This document shows positions 8,101-17,900 of a stretch of 64,000 bases of DNA, in pieces. A model generated the notes under the pieces. It was not told where the DNA came from. It saw only the letters and a program-made list of their open reading frames with translations, and ran no database searches. Origin of the DNA: Chloroflexota bacterium (GTDB lineage Bacteria; Chloroflexota; Anaerolineae; DTLA01); NCBI GenBank assembly GCA_014874485.1, contig JADBJK010000016.1:62001-126000 (forward strand), read 5' to 3'. Position 1 is the first letter of the stretch. Each line of letters opens with the position of its first letter. A program made the translations under genes and the position numbers.

Positions 8101-8215
8101 CGCTCGTGAATTCTGGCACAATCTCGGTGCCGGAAGGCACACGGGCGGGGCTTCTCCGACGGGGCCAAGCGGCAAGTACGGGGAGCGCCGCCGATTTCTG
8201 CAAGGAGTGGGGGCA

Positions 8216-9391
8216 ATGAACAAGAAGACCATTCGTGATGTGCCCGTAGCGGGCAAGCGCGTTTTCGTGCGCGTGGATTTCAACGTGCCGCTGGAGGGCG
8301 GCGAGGTGCGCGATGACACGCGCATCGTGGCGGCCCTGCCCACCATCCGCTACCTGCTGGACCAGAAGGCGCGGGTGATTCTCGCCTCGCACCTGGGCAG
8401 GCCCAAGGGCAAGGTGGCGCCCGAGTTCAGCCTGCGGCCGGTGGCCAAGCGGCTCGGCGAGTTGCTGGGCATGGATGTGGCGTTCGCCGCCGACTGCGTG
8501 GGGCCGGAAGCCGAGGCGGCGGTGGCGGCGCTCAAGCCCGGCGAAGTGCTCATGCTGGAGAACCTGCGGTTCCACGCCGAGGAGGAGGCCAACGACCCCG
8601 AATTCAGCCGAAAACTGGCGGCGCTGGCCGACCTGTACGTGAACGACGCCTTCGGCACGGCCCACCGCGCCCATGCCTCCACGGCGGGCATGGCGGCGTA
8701 CCTGCCCGCTGTGGCCGGGTTCCTGATGGAGAAGGAGATTGATTACCTGGGCCGCGCGCTGGAAGACCCCAAGAGGCCTTTCGTGGCCATCCTGGGCGGC
8801 GCGAAGATTTCCGACAAGATCGGTGTCATCAAGAACCTGCTGGGCAAGGTGGACAGGCTCCTCATCGGCGGCGGTATGGCCAACACGTTCCTGAAGGCGC
8901 AGGGCTACGACGTGGCGGCGTCGCTGGTGGAGGAGGACAGCGTCGCCGTCGCCAAGGAGTTGCTGGCGCAGGGCGAGGGCAAGATTCTCCTGCCGACGGA
9001 TGTCGTGGTGGCCGACGCCTTCGCCGCCGACGCGCAGGCCAAAGTGGTGCCCGTGGGGCAGGTCCCCGCAGGGTGGCGTATCCTGGACATCGGGCCGCAG
9101 ACCGTGAAGGCTTTCTCCGACGCACTGCGCGGGGCCAAGACGGTGGTGTGGAACGGGCCTATGGGCGTGTTTGAGTTCCCGCGATTTGCCGAGGGGACGT
9201 TCGCCATCGCCCACGTGCTGGCGAAATTGCCGAAGGCGATCACCATCATCGGCGGCGGCGACTCCGCGGCGGCGGTGGAACAGGCAGGCGTCGCGGGCAA
9301 GATGTCGCACGTGTCCACCGGCGGCGGCGCGTCGTTGGAGTTCCTGGAGGGCAGGACGCTGCCCGGTGTGGCGGTGCTGGCAGACCGCTAA
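8216..9391 (+). CDS. pgk: Phosphoglycerate kinase
   Basis: 391 residues; converts 1,3-bisphosphoglycerate and ADP to 3-phosphoglycerate and ATP in glycolysis, reversibly in gluconeogenesis. The N-domain has [12 protein letters not shown] and [10 protein letters not shown] (substrate-binding arginine and histidine), the hinge [14 protein letters not shown], and the nucleotide domain [11 protein letters not shown] and [12 protein letters not shown]. The ATG at 8216 is right: it follows AAGGAG and matches family N-termini; an upstream in-frame ATG at 8066 lies within yvcK. Expressed from its own promoter; no gap or tpi neighbour in the window. Confidence 0.97.
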   Translation: MNKKTIRDVPVAGKRVFVRVDFNVPLEGGEVRDDTRIVAALPTIRYLLDQKARVILASHLGRPKGKVAPEFSLRPVAKRLGELLGMDVAFAADCVGPEAEAAVAALKPGEVLMLENLRFHAEEEANDPEFSRKLAALADLYVNDAFGTAHRAHASTAGMAAYLPAVAGFLMEKEIDYLGRALEDPKRPFVAILGGAKISDKIGVIKNLLGKVDRLLIGGGMANTFLKAQGYDVAASLVEEDSVAVAKELLAQGEGKILLPTDVVVADAFAADAQAKVVPVGQVPAGWRILDIGPQTVKAFSDALRGAKTVVWNGPMGVFEFPRFAEGTFAIAHVLAKLPKAITIIGGGDSAAAVEQAGVAGKMSHVSTGGGASLEFLEGRTLPGVAVLADR

Positions 9392-9406
9392 ATTGGGGAG
9401 CATTCT

Positions 9407-9442
9407 GGGGCACAGCGTAATGTGTCCAGCACGCTGTGCCCC
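9407..9442. terminator. Hairpin shared by convergent pgk and DUF3048 gene
   Basis: A perfect 12-bp stem GGGGCACAGCGT (9407-9418) / ACGCTGTGCCCC (9431-9442) with a 12-nt loop, in the 59-bp gap between two converging genes. There is no U-run on either side, so termination would need help. Confidence 0.5.
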
Positions 9443-9450
9443 TGCAACCC

Positions 9451-10602
9451 CTACTGCATCGTAACCTTCATATCCAGCGGCACGGTGTTGTACCACGTGT
9501 TGCCGGGCTTCAGCGGGAACAGTTGCCCGTCGGGGCCGATGAGCGTGAGCGGGTCGGGCCGATTGGGCCGTCTCCACGTTACGTCCCACGCCTTGCCGTC
9601 GCGGAGCACGGTGCCGCGCCCCTCGCCCCACAACTGAATCTGGACAGAGTGGGAGCCGAGTTCGTCCTCCACAATGAGCGTCTCCACGTGGTTCACGTAC
9701 AGGATGACCACATTGTTCGCCCCGATTTGCTGGTCCGTCAGGCGGTCCTTGTGCGGCTCGCCGAGGATGGAGTGCAGGTACTGCCCCCGTTGAGCATCGT
9801 AGGTCCAGGTTACGTCGGAGTAGTACTTGCTGTATGGGATGAAAACCGACGCAACGGGCTTGCCGCCAGCAGGCACGGCGGCGTCAAACCGCATCCCGCG
9901 GATGTCGCGCTTGCCGAACAGGCCCTTGGTCTTCAGATAGTTCCAGATGGTTTGGGTATCGGTGAATAGCGTGTGCTCGTAGGCCAGGCCGGGGATTTTC
10001 ACCCGGTAGAACACGGGCGCGCCAAACCAGTCGGAGAAGGCCCGGTCTGCGAAGTCCGACTCGGTGATAAGGCGCGTAACCTCAGGGCTGGCCCCCGAAT
10101 AGATGAGCGCGCACTGGAACATGGCGGGGATCTCCAGGTCAATCAGGCGGGCGCTCCGCACCGAGCCGATGCGCTCCACGTCCTGGCTGTGGTAGATGGC
10201 GGTGAAGCGGGTTACGCCGCCCTCGGCCAGGTGCTCAAACACAATGTCCGCCGCCTGAAGGCCCGACTGGGGCCGCACTTGGGGCGAGTTGGAAATCTTG
10301 ACGGCGATGGGCGGACGCTCCAAAAGCGTCGGGTCGGCGACGGGAAGGCCGGTGAGAGGCCAGACGTTGCCCGCGACGGTGGGTAGCGGCGTTGGGAGCG
10401 CCGGCGTGGGTTCGGGTGTCGGCGTTTCCGCCTGGATGGGGGGCGGTGGCGTCGGGGTGGGCGGTTCGGGCGTGGGCGTGAAGGCCGGGCGCGGGGTCTT
10501 GGTCGGCGTGGGCGTGGGGGCCGGACCGCCGCAGCCCGCCAGCGGCCAGACCATGACTGCGACGAGCAGGGTCAGAACGCTCAAGTGCAGACAACGCTTC
10601 AT
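9451..10602 (-). CDS. DUF3048 (YerB-like) lipoprotein
   Basis: A 383-residue exported lipoprotein. The signal peptide ends in a lipobox PLAGC with the cysteine at residue 24, followed by a Thr/Pro-rich linker (about residues 27-75). Then comes the two-part DUF3048 domain: WPLTGLPVADPTLLERPPIAVKISN, RPQSGLQAADIVFEHLAEGGVTRF, YHSQDVERIGSVRSARLID and a C-terminal WRRPNRPDPLTLIGPDGQLFPLKPGNTW. Bacillus YerB is the named relative; its role is unknown. The start at 10602 has GGAGG in place and gives the signal peptide at once. Monocistronic, convergent with pgk. Confidence 0.88.
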   Translation of the reverse strand: MKRCLHLSVLTLLVAVMVWPLAGCGGPAPTPTPTKTPRPAFTPTPEPPTPTPPPPIQAETPTPEPTPALPTPLPTVAGNVWPLTGLPVADPTLLERPPIAVKISNSPQVRPQSGLQAADIVFEHLAEGGVTRFTAIYHSQDVERIGSVRSARLIDLEIPAMFQCALIYSGASPEVTRLITESDFADRAFSDWFGAPVFYRVKIPGLAYEHTLFTDTQTIWNYLKTKGLFGKRDIRGMRFDAAVPAGGKPVASVFIPYSKYYSDVTWTYDAQRGQYLHSILGEPHKDRLTDQQIGANNVVILYVNHVETLIVEDELGSHSVQIQLWGEGRGTVLRDGKAWDVTWRRPNRPDPLTLIGPDGQLFPLKPGNTWYNTVPLDMKVTMQ

Positions 10603-10709
10603 TTCGTGTCTATCCTCCGGTTGGGTTGCGCGGAAGCGCATCCGCGCTGCGTGGCGCAGGCCCTGATTATACCACCTGCGCCGCCTTGCGCCAACCGCGC
10701 GAGGGTTTA

Positions 10710-10780
10710 TCACCGCAGAGCACGCGGAGACCGCAGAGATTTGTCTTGCCCCCTCTGTGTTCTCTGCGTCTCTGCGGTGA
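10710..10780. repeat. R3 repeat (CACCGCAGAG hairpin)
   Basis: Left arm CACCGCAGAGCACGCGGAG and right arm CTCTGCGTCTCTGCGGTG face each other across about 30 bp. It lies immediately upstream of the S1-gene promoter and divergent from the DUF3048 gene. Confidence 0.7.
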
Positions 10781-10794
10781 ACCCACGCAAGGGT

Positions 10795-10823
10795 TTGCGT
10801 TTTCGCGCAACTTACGCTATAAT
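10795..10823 (+). promoter_or_regulatory. Promoter of the S1-domain gene
   Basis: TTGCGT (10795-10800), 17-bp spacer, TATAAT (10818-10823), 42 bp before the ATG. Confidence 0.7.
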
Positions 10824-10865
10824 AGGTTCAAGAGCAGTAAATCTCAACGGTAAGGGGAAGCTCGG

Positions 10866-12176
10866 ATGGAGAATCAGCAGCCGGACGTTCATGCGCAAGA
10901 TCAGGAGGTGAACCTCAGCACACCGCCCGTAACCCCACCTTCCATGCAAGACCTGCTGGAGCAGGAACATTTCGGCCTCAAGACCTTCACCCGCGGCGAA
11001 ACGGTGGAGGGCAAGATCGTCGCCATCTCGGACACCGAGATGCTGGTGGACATCGGAGGCAAATCGGAGGCTGTCGTGCCACAACGCGATCTGGAGTCGT
11101 TGGACCCGGAGTTCCGCAAAGAACTGCAAGTGGGGGACAAGGTGGTGGCCGTTGTCGTCCGGCCGCAGACCGCCGAAGGCCACATCGTGGTCTCTCTCGC
11201 CCGTGCCGAATTGGAGAAGGACTGGCGGGCGGCGGAGAACCTGTACAAATCGCAGGAGGTGTTTGACGGCCTGATCACCGGCTACAATAAGGGCGGGCTT
11301 ATCGTCCGCATGGGCAAACTGCGCGGGTTCATCCCGGCCTCCCAACTGGCCAACGAGCACCAGCGCAAGGGCGATGACAACGAGCAGGTGTGGGCAGACC
11401 TGACCGGCAAGACGCTGCCCCTGAAGGTCATTGAACTGGACCGCAGGCGCAATCGGCTGATTCTCTCCGAGCGGGCGGCCCTGCGGGAGGTACGCGACAG
11501 CCAGAAGGAGCGGCTGCTGGATTCCCTGCGCGAAGGCGAGGTCCGCAAGGGCATCGTTACCAGCGTCTGCGACTTCGGGGCCTTTGTGGACCTGGGCGGA
11601 GCCGACGGCCTGATTCACATCTCCGAGTTGGCATGGGGGCGCATCACCCACCCCAGCGAGGTCTTGAAGGTCGGGCAGGAGGTGGAGGTTTACGTCCTGA
11701 GCGTGGACCGGGAGCGCAAACGCATCGGCCTGAGCCTGAAGCGCCTGGAGCCTGAGCCGTGGGACTTGGTGGAGCAGCGCTACAAGGTCGGGCAGTTGGT
11801 GGAGGGCGTCATCACGAAACTCACGTCCTTCGGCGCTTTCGCCCGCATTGACGACCAGATTGAGGGGCTGATTCACATCTCCGAACTCTCCGATGACCGA
11901 ATCACCCATCCGAAGGAGATCGTGAAGGAAGGGGAGACGCACACGCTGCGCATCATCCGCATTGACTCGCAGAAGCGGAGAATGGGGCTGAGCCTCAAGC
12001 GTGTGGCCGACCCGCAGTACGCGGACATTGACTGGCGCGAGGAGTACTCGGCCAGTCTCCAGGACGATTGGGATGACGACGAGTTGGCCGAGGATGCGGC
12101 GACGGCCGTGGCGGACGAGGATGTGGAGGCGTGCCTGAGCGAGGCCAGCGACGCCGACGAGGAGGAAGCCGACTAG
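10866..12176 (+). CDS. rpsA: S1 RNA-binding domain protein (ribosomal protein S1-like)
   Basis: 436 residues with four consecutive S1/OB-fold domains, about residues 46-112, 130-200, 217-288 and 304-376. Typical motifs are GFIPASQL in the second domain and DLGGADGLIHISEL and IDDQIEGLIHISEL in the third and fourth. The N- and C-terminal tails are acidic (DDWDDDELAEDAATAVADEDVE). Four-domain S1 proteins are usual outside Proteobacteria and promote binding of mRNA to the 30S subunit. The gene has its own promoter; clpC lies 258 bp downstream with a separate leader. Confidence 0.88.
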   Translation: MENQQPDVHAQDQEVNLSTPPVTPPSMQDLLEQEHFGLKTFTRGETVEGKIVAISDTEMLVDIGGKSEAVVPQRDLESLDPEFRKELQVGDKVVAVVVRPQTAEGHIVVSLARAELEKDWRAAENLYKSQEVFDGLITGYNKGGLIVRMGKLRGFIPASQLANEHQRKGDDNEQVWADLTGKTLPLKVIELDRRRNRLILSERAALREVRDSQKERLLDSLREGEVRKGIVTSVCDFGAFVDLGGADGLIHISELAWGRITHPSEVLKVGQEVEVYVLSVDRERKRIGLSLKRLEPEPWDLVEQRYKVGQLVEGVITKLTSFGAFARIDDQIEGLIHISELSDDRITHPKEIVKEGETHTLRIIRIDSQKRRMGLSLKRVADPQYADIDWREEYSASLQDDWDDDELAEDAATAVADEDVEACLSEASDADEEEAD

Positions 12177-12345
12177 GGCGCAGGCGGGGCTTGCGCACAC
12201 ACCCGATGGTATTCTCTGGATCCCGTCAGCGACGGCGGCTGATCAGGTTGATTCGGTTTACAGGAAATCGGTTTAGAGGAAGTCTCACCCTATGCGTTTG
12301 AAATGGCCCTAGTTCAACCGGACCGGCGCAGCGGAAGCAGAGAAG

Positions 12346-12381
12346 TCAGGGCTGTTTCGCCATAGGGCGGGACAGCCCTGA
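12346..12381 (+). promoter_or_regulatory. Strong hairpin upstream of clpC
   Basis: Perfect 10-bp arms TCAGGGCTGT (12346-12355) and ACAGCCCTGA (12372-12381) with a nested CGCC/GGCG stem inside. It ends 53 bp before the clpC ATG and has no U-run, so a leader regulatory structure fits better than a terminator. It is not the CIRCE or CtsR heat-shock operator sequence. Confidence 0.55.
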
Positions 12382-12434
12382 TGTTTTCTCAGGGCCACAA
12401 CAGGGTTCCGGTTAGGGAAAGACGAGGCAGCGAT

Positions 12435-14816
12435 ATGGCTACCAAATTTGAGCGGCTGTTTTCGGAAGAAGCACGTAGAGCGTTGGCGCAGGCGCACGAC
12501 GAGGCGCGCCGGCTGAAGCATAACTATCTGGGCACGGAGCACCTGCTCCTGGGGTTGATTCGCGAGCAGACGGCGGCAGCACTGATCCTGATGCAGATGG
12601 GCGTGGACCTGAACGAGATTCGGGCGCTGGTGGAGCGGATCGCCGGGCGCGGTGAGTACACCGGGGCGGGGACGCCCACCCTGACGCCCCGAACCCAGCG
12701 CGTCATTGAACTGGCCATTGACGAGGCCCAGCGCATGGGGCGCGCCCAGGCGGGCACGGAGCATCTCCTGCTCGGCATCATCCGCGAGGGGCAGGGCGTC
12801 GCCATCAGCGTCTTGCGCAAGATGGGCCTGGACCTGGAGCGCGTGCGGCTGCGCGCCACCCAGATGTCCCAACAGATGGCGATGGCGACCCCCGTCGGGC
12901 CAAGGCCGAAGACCAAGGAGACCCCCCTCATAGACCAGTTGAGCGTGGACCTCACCGCCCTGGCCGCGGAGGGAAAACTGGACCCCGTCATCGGCCGCGA
13001 GCGCGAGATAGAGCGGGTCATCCAGATTCTGTCGCGCCGCACCAAGAACAACCCCGCCCTCATCGGCGAGCCGGGCGTAGGCAAGACGGCCATTGTAGAG
13101 GGCCTGGCGCAGCGCATCGTCGCGGGCCAGACGCCGCGCCCGCTGCAGAACCGGCGGCTGATTCAGTTGGACGTGGGTTCGCTGGTCGCCGGCACCATGT
13201 ACCGGGGCCAGTTTGAGGAGCGCCTGAAGAAGGTCATTGACGAAATCAAAGGCTCCAAGTGCATTCTGTTCATTGACGAACTGCACATGCTGGTGGGCGC
13301 GGGCGCGGCCGGGAGCCAGGTGGACGCCGCCAACATCCTGAAGCCTGCCCTCGCCAGGGGCGAACTCCAGTGCATCGGCGCGACCACCAGCGACGAGTAC
13401 CGCAAGCACATAGAGAGCGACCCCGCCCTGGAGCGCCGCTTCCAGCCGGTGCGCGTGGACGAGCCGACGGTGGAAGAGACCATCGCCATCCTCAAGGGCA
13501 TCCGCGAGCGGTACGAGGAGCACCACAACGTGGACATTGACGACGGCGCGCTGGAAGCGGCGGCGCGCCTCGGCGCTCGCTACATCTCCGACCGCTACCT
13601 GCCCGACAAGGCGATTGACCTCATTGACGAGGCCGCCTCACGGGTGCGGATGTACAAGTCGCCGGAGGCCATCCGTCCCATAGACGAGGCCTTGCAAGAG
13701 ACCGACACCGGCCAACTAGACCTGGGCTGGCTCAAGCCGCAACCGCGTCCCGTGGTTACCGCCGACGACATCGCCGAGATGGTGGCCATGTGGACGGGCA
13801 TCCCTGTGGCACGGCTCGCCGGCGAGGAGTCCGAGCGCCTGCTGCACATGGAGGAGGCGCTCCATCGCCGCATCGTGGGCCAGGACGAGGCCATCTCTAC
13901 CATCGCCAAGGCGGTGCGGCGCGCCCGAGCCGGGCTGAAGGACCCCAAGCGCCCCATCGGCTCGTTCATCTTCCTGGGACCCACAGGCGTCGGCAAGACG
14001 GAACTCGCCAAGGCGCTGGCCGAATTCATGTTCGGCAGCGAGGAGGCACTCCTGCAACTGGACATGTCCGAGTTCATGGAGCGGCACACCGTGTCGCGGC
14101 TGGTCGGCGCGCCCCCGGGCTACGTGGGATACGAGGAGGCCGGGCAGTTGACCGAAGCCATCCGTCGTCGCCCATACAGCGTCGTCCTGTTTGACGAGGT
14201 GGAGAAGGCCCACCCCGAGGCGTTCAACATGCTGCTCCAGATTATGGAGGACGGCCACCTGTCGGACGCCAAAGGCCACAAGGTGGACTTCCGCAACACC
14301 ATCATCATCATGACGTCCAACGTAGGGGCCGAACTGCTGAACCGCGAGGCCACGCTGGGCTTTGCCACGCGGCGCGAGACGGCGAAGACCGAGGAGGAAG
14401 CCTACCAGCGCATGCGCGACAAGGTGCTGGACGAACTGCGACGCACCTTCCGCCCCGAGTTTCTGAACCGCGTGGATGCCGTCATCGTCTTCCGCGCACT
14501 GAACCGCGAGCAGATCAAGCAGATCGTGGACTTGGAACTCGGCAAGGTGTGCGAGCGGCTGAAAGAGCACGCGCTGTCGCTCCAGGCCACCGAAGCGGCC
14601 AAGGAGTTGCTGGCCGAGCGGGGCTACGAGCCGCAGTTTGGCGCGCGCCCGCTGCGCCGTGTCATCCAGCAGTTGGTGGAAGACCCGCTGTCCGAGGGCG
14701 TCCTCGCGGGGCAGTTTGTGAAGGGCGACCAGATTCTCGTGGATGTGGAGAACGGCCAGATTACCCTGCGCGCCCTTGACCGAGAGACGGAGGTTGCCGC
14801 GTCCAGCCCGGCCTAG
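12435..14816 (+). CDS. clpC: ClpC-type AAA+ unfoldase, short M domain without UVR motif
   Basis: A 793-residue Hsp100 ATPase that unfolds proteins for ClpP. Order: Clp N-domain with two repeats ([35 protein letters not shown]), AAA-1 with GEPGVGKTA and [16 protein letters not shown]-2 with [21 protein letters not shown] and the C-terminal D2 domain ([18 protein letters not shown]). Between the AAA domains, where ClpC normally has a coiled-coil M domain with a UVR motif, only about 45 residues remain ([16 protein letters not shown] to [10 protein letters not shown]) and the UVR pattern is absent. The ATG at 12435 matches ClpC N-termini; an ATG at 12381 would add 18 unlikely residues. Its stop codon lies in a direct repeat that flanks the next repeat block. 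Confidence 0.93.
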   Translation: MATKFERLFSEEARRALAQAHDEARRLKHNYLGTEHLLLGLIREQTAAALILMQMGVDLNEIRALVERIAGRGEYTGAGTPTLTPRTQRVIELAIDEAQRMGRAQAGTEHLLLGIIREGQGVAISVLRKMGLDLERVRLRATQMSQQMAMATPVGPRPKTKETPLIDQLSVDLTALAAEGKLDPVIGREREIERVIQILSRRTKNNPALIGEPGVGKTAIVEGLAQRIVAGQTPRPLQNRRLIQLDVGSLVAGTMYRGQFEERLKKVIDEIKGSKCILFIDELHMLVGAGAAGSQVDAANILKPALARGELQCIGATTSDEYRKHIESDPALERRFQPVRVDEPTVEETIAILKGIRERYEEHHNVDIDDGALEAAARLGARYISDRYLPDKAIDLIDEAASRVRMYKSPEAIRPIDEALQETDTGQLDLGWLKPQPRPVVTADDIAEMVAMWTGIPVARLAGEESERLLHMEEALHRRIVGQDEAISTIAKAVRRARAGLKDPKRPIGSFIFLGPTGVGKTELAKALAEFMFGSEEALLQLDMSEFMERHTVSRLVGAPPGYVGYEEAGQLTEAIRRRPYSVVLFDEVEKAHPEAFNMLLQIMEDGHLSDAKGHKVDFRNTIIIMTSNVGAELLNREATLGFATRRETAKTEEEAYQRMRDKVLDELRRTFRPEFLNRVDAVIVFRALNREQIKQIVDLELGKVCERLKEHALSLQATEAAKELLAERGYEPQFGARPLRRVIQQLVEDPLSEGVLAGQFVKGDQILVDVENGQITLRALDRETEVAASSPA

Positions 14817-15239
14817 TGCGCGGGCCGCAGCAATTCTTGACGTGTGTCATTGCGAGGGCGCGAAGCGCCCGTAGGGACAATTCATGAATTGTCCCTACTG
14901 AGGCGCGGAGCCGCGAAGAATCTCGTCAACCGAGATGCTTCGCTTCACTCGCAATAACGTGAGAAGGCACGTGCGACGCACCTCGGAGGTGCGTCGCACG
15001 TGGGCCGACTGGATGGCTTCGCGTGGCTCGCAATGACAGATGGGATGTCATTACTGAGCGGCGGAGCCGCGAAGAATCTCGTCAACCGAGATTGCTTCGC
15101 TTCACTCGCAATAACGTGAGAAGGCACGTGCGACGCACCTCGGAGGTGCGTCGCACGTGGGCCGACTGGATGGCTTCGCGTGGCTCGCAATGACAACGCG
15201 CAGTTTTCTGTGTGGTCAAGCACTAGTGCGCGGGCCGCA
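14813..15239. repeat. R2 composite repeat block behind clpC
   Basis: The 443-bp gap between clpC and radA is almost all repeat. It is flanked by a 17-bp direct repeat CTAGTGCGCGGGCCGCA (14813-14829, containing the clpC TAG, and 15223-15239). Inside are GTCATTGCGAG (from 14846), a perfect 28-bp palindrome centred on ATTCATGAAT (14871-14898), and two near-identical tandem units of about 140 bp (14900-15038, 15055-15195), each with the 35-bp palindrome CACGTGCGACGCACCTC-G-mirror (14968-15002, 15125-15159) and ending CTCGCAATGACA. No coding potential. Confidence 0.8.
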
Positions 15240-15259
15240 CGTTCGGGGAGCGGATTGCC

Positions 15260-16627
15260 TTGCCGAAAACCAAGACGGTGTACGTGTGCCAGCAGTGCGG
15301 GAGCACATCGCCCAAGTGGGTGGGGCGGTGCCCGGATTGCGGCGAGTGGAACACGATGGTGGAGACGGTGGTGGAGCCTGCCCGCGAGGGCGGGAGCCGC
15401 GCCGCTCCGCCATTGCGGGCCAAGCCCCAGCCCATGCGCGACATCCGCTCCGACGGGTTCGACCGCATCCCCGTGTCCATGGGCGAGATGCAGCGGGTGC
15501 TGGGCGGCGGCATCGTCCCTGGGTCCGTGGTGCTCATCGGCGGAGACCCGGGTATCGGCAAATCCACGCTCCTGCTCCAGATGTCCGCCGACCAGGCCGC
15601 ACAGGGCCGCCGCGTGCTGTACGTGTCGGGCGAAGAGTCGCCCCAGCAGATCAAGATGCGCGCCCAGCGCCTGGGCGTGGACGGCGATTCCCTCTACGTC
15701 CTCCCCGAAACCAGCCTCCAGCAGATTCTGGAGCAGATTGAGCAGATGAAGCCCGGTTTCGTCGTGGTGGATTCGGTTCAGGCCATCTACTCGGAGGATT
15801 TGGAGTCCTCGGCGGGGAGTGTGAGCCAGGTGCGGGAATGCGCCGCCGCGTTGCAGCGTCTGGCCAAATCGCTGATTATCCCCATCTTCCTGGTGGGGCA
15901 TGTAACGAAGAGCGGCGTCATTGCGGGCCCGCGCGTGCTGGAGCACATCGTGGACACGGTGCTCTACCTGGAGGGCGACCGCTTTCACTCCTACCGTCTG
16001 CTGCGCGCGGTCAAGAATCGGTTTGGCTCCACCAACGAGGTCGGCGTCTTCAGCATGGAGGAGCAGGGGCTGGCGGAGGTGGCCAACCCGTCCGAGGCGT
16101 TCCTGGCCGAGCGGCTGCCGTCGGCGTCGGGGTCGGCCATCGCCGTAACGATGGAGGGGACGCGCCCGATTTTGGTGGAGATTCAGGCGCTCGCCAGCAC
16201 GACCAGTTTCGGCCTGCCCCGCCGCACGGCCAACGGCGTGGACATCAATCGCCTGTTGCTGCTGGTGGCCGTGCTCTCCAAGCGCGTCGGCATCCGTTTG
16301 GGCGACCAGGATGTTTTCGTCAATGTGGTGGGCGGGCTGCGCATCACCGAGCCTGCCGCGGACCTGGCGGTGGCGCTGGCCATCGCATCCAGCGTGCGCG
16401 ACGTGCCGGTGGCGGCGGACATGGCCATCATCGGCGAGGTGGGCCTGTCGGGCGAGTTGCGGTCGGTGAGCCAGACCGAGCGGCGGCTTATAGAGGCGGC
16501 GCGGCTGGGCTTCCGCCGCTGCCTGATGCCGAAGACAGGCTCGCGGGTGCGCAACGTCCCGGCGGGGCTAGAGGTGCTGCAAAGCCGCACGGTGGACGAG
16601 GCGCTGGAAATCGCCCTGGCGCGGTAG
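15260..16627 (+). CDS. radA: DNA repair protein RadA (Sms)
   Basis: A 455-residue RecA-like branch-migration ATPase that processes recombination intermediates. An N-terminal zinc finger C-x2-C ... C-x2-C (YVCQQCGS, GRCPDCGEW), Walker A GGDPGIGKST near residue 96, the RadA-specific KNRFGSTNE, and a C-terminal Lon-protease-like domain without a catalytic serine (LGDQDVFVNVVGGLRITEPAADLAVALAI). It starts with TTG at 15260, GGGGAG upstream; no better ATG exists. Holds one of the few TCGA words (15459). It stands just after a repeat block, so its promoter may lie within or beside the right flank. Confidence 0.95.
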   Translation: MPKTKTVYVCQQCGSTSPKWVGRCPDCGEWNTMVETVVEPAREGGSRAAPPLRAKPQPMRDIRSDGFDRIPVSMGEMQRVLGGGIVPGSVVLIGGDPGIGKSTLLLQMSADQAAQGRRVLYVSGEESPQQIKMRAQRLGVDGDSLYVLPETSLQQILEQIEQMKPGFVVVDSVQAIYSEDLESSAGSVSQVRECAAALQRLAKSLIIPIFLVGHVTKSGVIAGPRVLEHIVDTVLYLEGDRFHSYRLLRAVKNRFGSTNEVGVFSMEEQGLAEVANPSEAFLAERLPSASGSAIAVTMEGTRPILVEIQALASTTSFGLPRRTANGVDINRLLLLVAVLSKRVGIRLGDQDVFVNVVGGLRITEPAADLAVALAIASSVRDVPVAADMAIIGEVGLSGELRSVSQTERRLIEAARLGFRRCLMPKTGSRVRNVPAGLEVLQSRTVDEALEIALAR

Positions 16628-16637
16628 ACGAGCGCGT

Positions 16638-16666
16638 TTGACGGAAACACCCCATCCTGGTATCAT
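16638..16666 (+). promoter_or_regulatory. Promoter of the GT4 glycosyltransferase pair
   Basis: TTGACG (16638-16643), 17-bp spacer, TATCAT (16661-16666). About 115 nt of leader follows, with a C6/G6 hairpin at about 16729-16746 that lacks a U-run. Confidence 0.6.
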
Positions 16667-16787
16667 AGGCAGCGCAAAGACGCCATGGGTGGGTCAGACC
16701 GGCCGATGCTGCCCGATTTGATCCCTGGCCCCCCGCAACCGGGGGGTTGAGCCGCTGAATCATCTGAACGCAGGGAGAAAATCGTTC

Positions 16788-17900
16788 ATGCGGATTGGGA
16801 TTGACGCGCGCCTCGTGCACTACACCAAAGCGGGCATCGCGCAATACATCATACAACTGGTCTCACAACTGGCAAACCTGGACAGCAACAACGAATACGT
16901 GATCCTTCAGCATCGCCGGGACAAGGCCCCCCTGGTGCAGCGCCCCAACTTCCGGCGCCACCCTGTCTGGACGCCCAGCCACCACCGCCTGGAGCAGTTG
17001 ACGCTGCCCCTGGAGATCCGTGGCCTGCGGCTGGACCTTCTCCACAGCCCGGATTTCATCCCGCCGTTTCGCCGCAACTGCCTGTCGGTCATCACGGTGC
17101 ACGACCTGGCGTTCCTTCTGTTCCCGCAATTCATGACCCGCGAAAGCGCCAATTACTACGGTCAGATTGACGTGGCCGTGCGCAACACCGACCACATCAT
17201 CGCCGTGTCCCAGAGCACTTCCGAGGACTTGCAGCGGTTGCTGGGCGTGTCCGAGTCCAAGATATCCGTCATCTACGAGGCCGCCAACCCGCTGTTCCGC
17301 CCCATTGACGACCAGGAGGCGATGGAGGCGGTTCGCCAGCGTTATGGCATCTCCGACGAGTTCATCCTGTTCGTGAGCACCATAGAGCCGCGCAAGAACC
17401 TGCCCACGCTGTTTGAGGCGTTCCGCCTGTTGCTGGACCGATACAAGAGCGCGGCCAAGTTGGTAGTCGTCGGGAAATTGGGATGGCTGGTGGACGACTC
17501 GCTGGCGGCGGTGGAGCGGCTGCGCCTGCAGAAGAATGTGGTGTTCCTGCAACAGGTTCCACCCGAAGACCTGCTGCATCTGTACAACGCGGCGCGCATG
17601 CTCGTCATGCCGTCGTTCTACGAGGGGTTCGGCCTGCCTGCGCTGGAAGCCATGGCCTGCGGCACGCCGGTCATCGTGTCCAACATCTCCTCGCTGCCCG
17701 AGGTGGTGGGCGATGCGGGCATCCTGGTCCCACCCCAGGACGCCGAGGCCATTGCCGTGGCCATGTGGCGCGTCCTGAGCGACCCGCGCCTGCGCGAGGA
17801 AATGCGGGCCAAAGGGCTTGCGCGCGCGGCCTGCTTCTCGTGGGAGAAGGCGGCGCGGCAGACCCTGGAAGTCTACCATGAGGTGATGAGCCAGACGTGA
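16788..17900 (+). CDS. Family GT4 glycosyltransferase
   Basis: A 370-residue GT-B-fold retaining glycosyltransferase. The N-domain starts MRIGIDARLVHYTKAGIAQY with HSPDFIPP and VITVHDLAFLLFP; the C-domain has FILFVSTIEPRKNLPTLFEAF and the donor-binding E-x7-E motif in MPSFYEGFGLPALEAMACGTPVI. Closest in style to mannosyltransferases of surface-polysaccharide loci; donor and acceptor cannot be read from sequence. It overlaps the next glycosyltransferase by 4 bp (GTGA). Confidence 0.88.
   Translation: MRIGIDARLVHYTKAGIAQYIIQLVSQLANLDSNNEYVILQHRRDKAPLVQRPNFRRHPVWTPSHHRLEQLTLPLEIRGLRLDLLHSPDFIPPFRRNCLSVITVHDLAFLLFPQFMTRESANYYGQIDVAVRNTDHIIAVSQSTSEDLQRLLGVSESKISVIYEAANPLFRPIDDQEAMEAVRQRYGISDEFILFVSTIEPRKNLPTLFEAFRLLLDRYKSAAKLVVVGKLGWLVDDSLAAVERLRLQKNVVFLQQVPPEDLLHLYNAARMLVMPSFYEGFGLPALEAMACGTPVIVSNISSLPEVVGDAGILVPPQDAEAIAVAMWRVLSDPRLREEMRAKGLARAACFSWEKAARQTLEVYHEVMSQT

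Noticed and set aside
12310-12340. tRNA-like GTTCAA segment upstream of clpC
   Set aside because: No acceptor stem or anticodon arm could be built around it. No tRNA gene was found anywhere in the window.
14813-15239. Possible insertion sequence
   Set aside because: No transposase frame; only palindromes and tandem units. Treated as a non-autonomous repeat block.
16729-16746. C6/G6 hairpin as a terminator after radA
   Set aside because: No U-run follows, and it lies downstream of the next operon's promoter.
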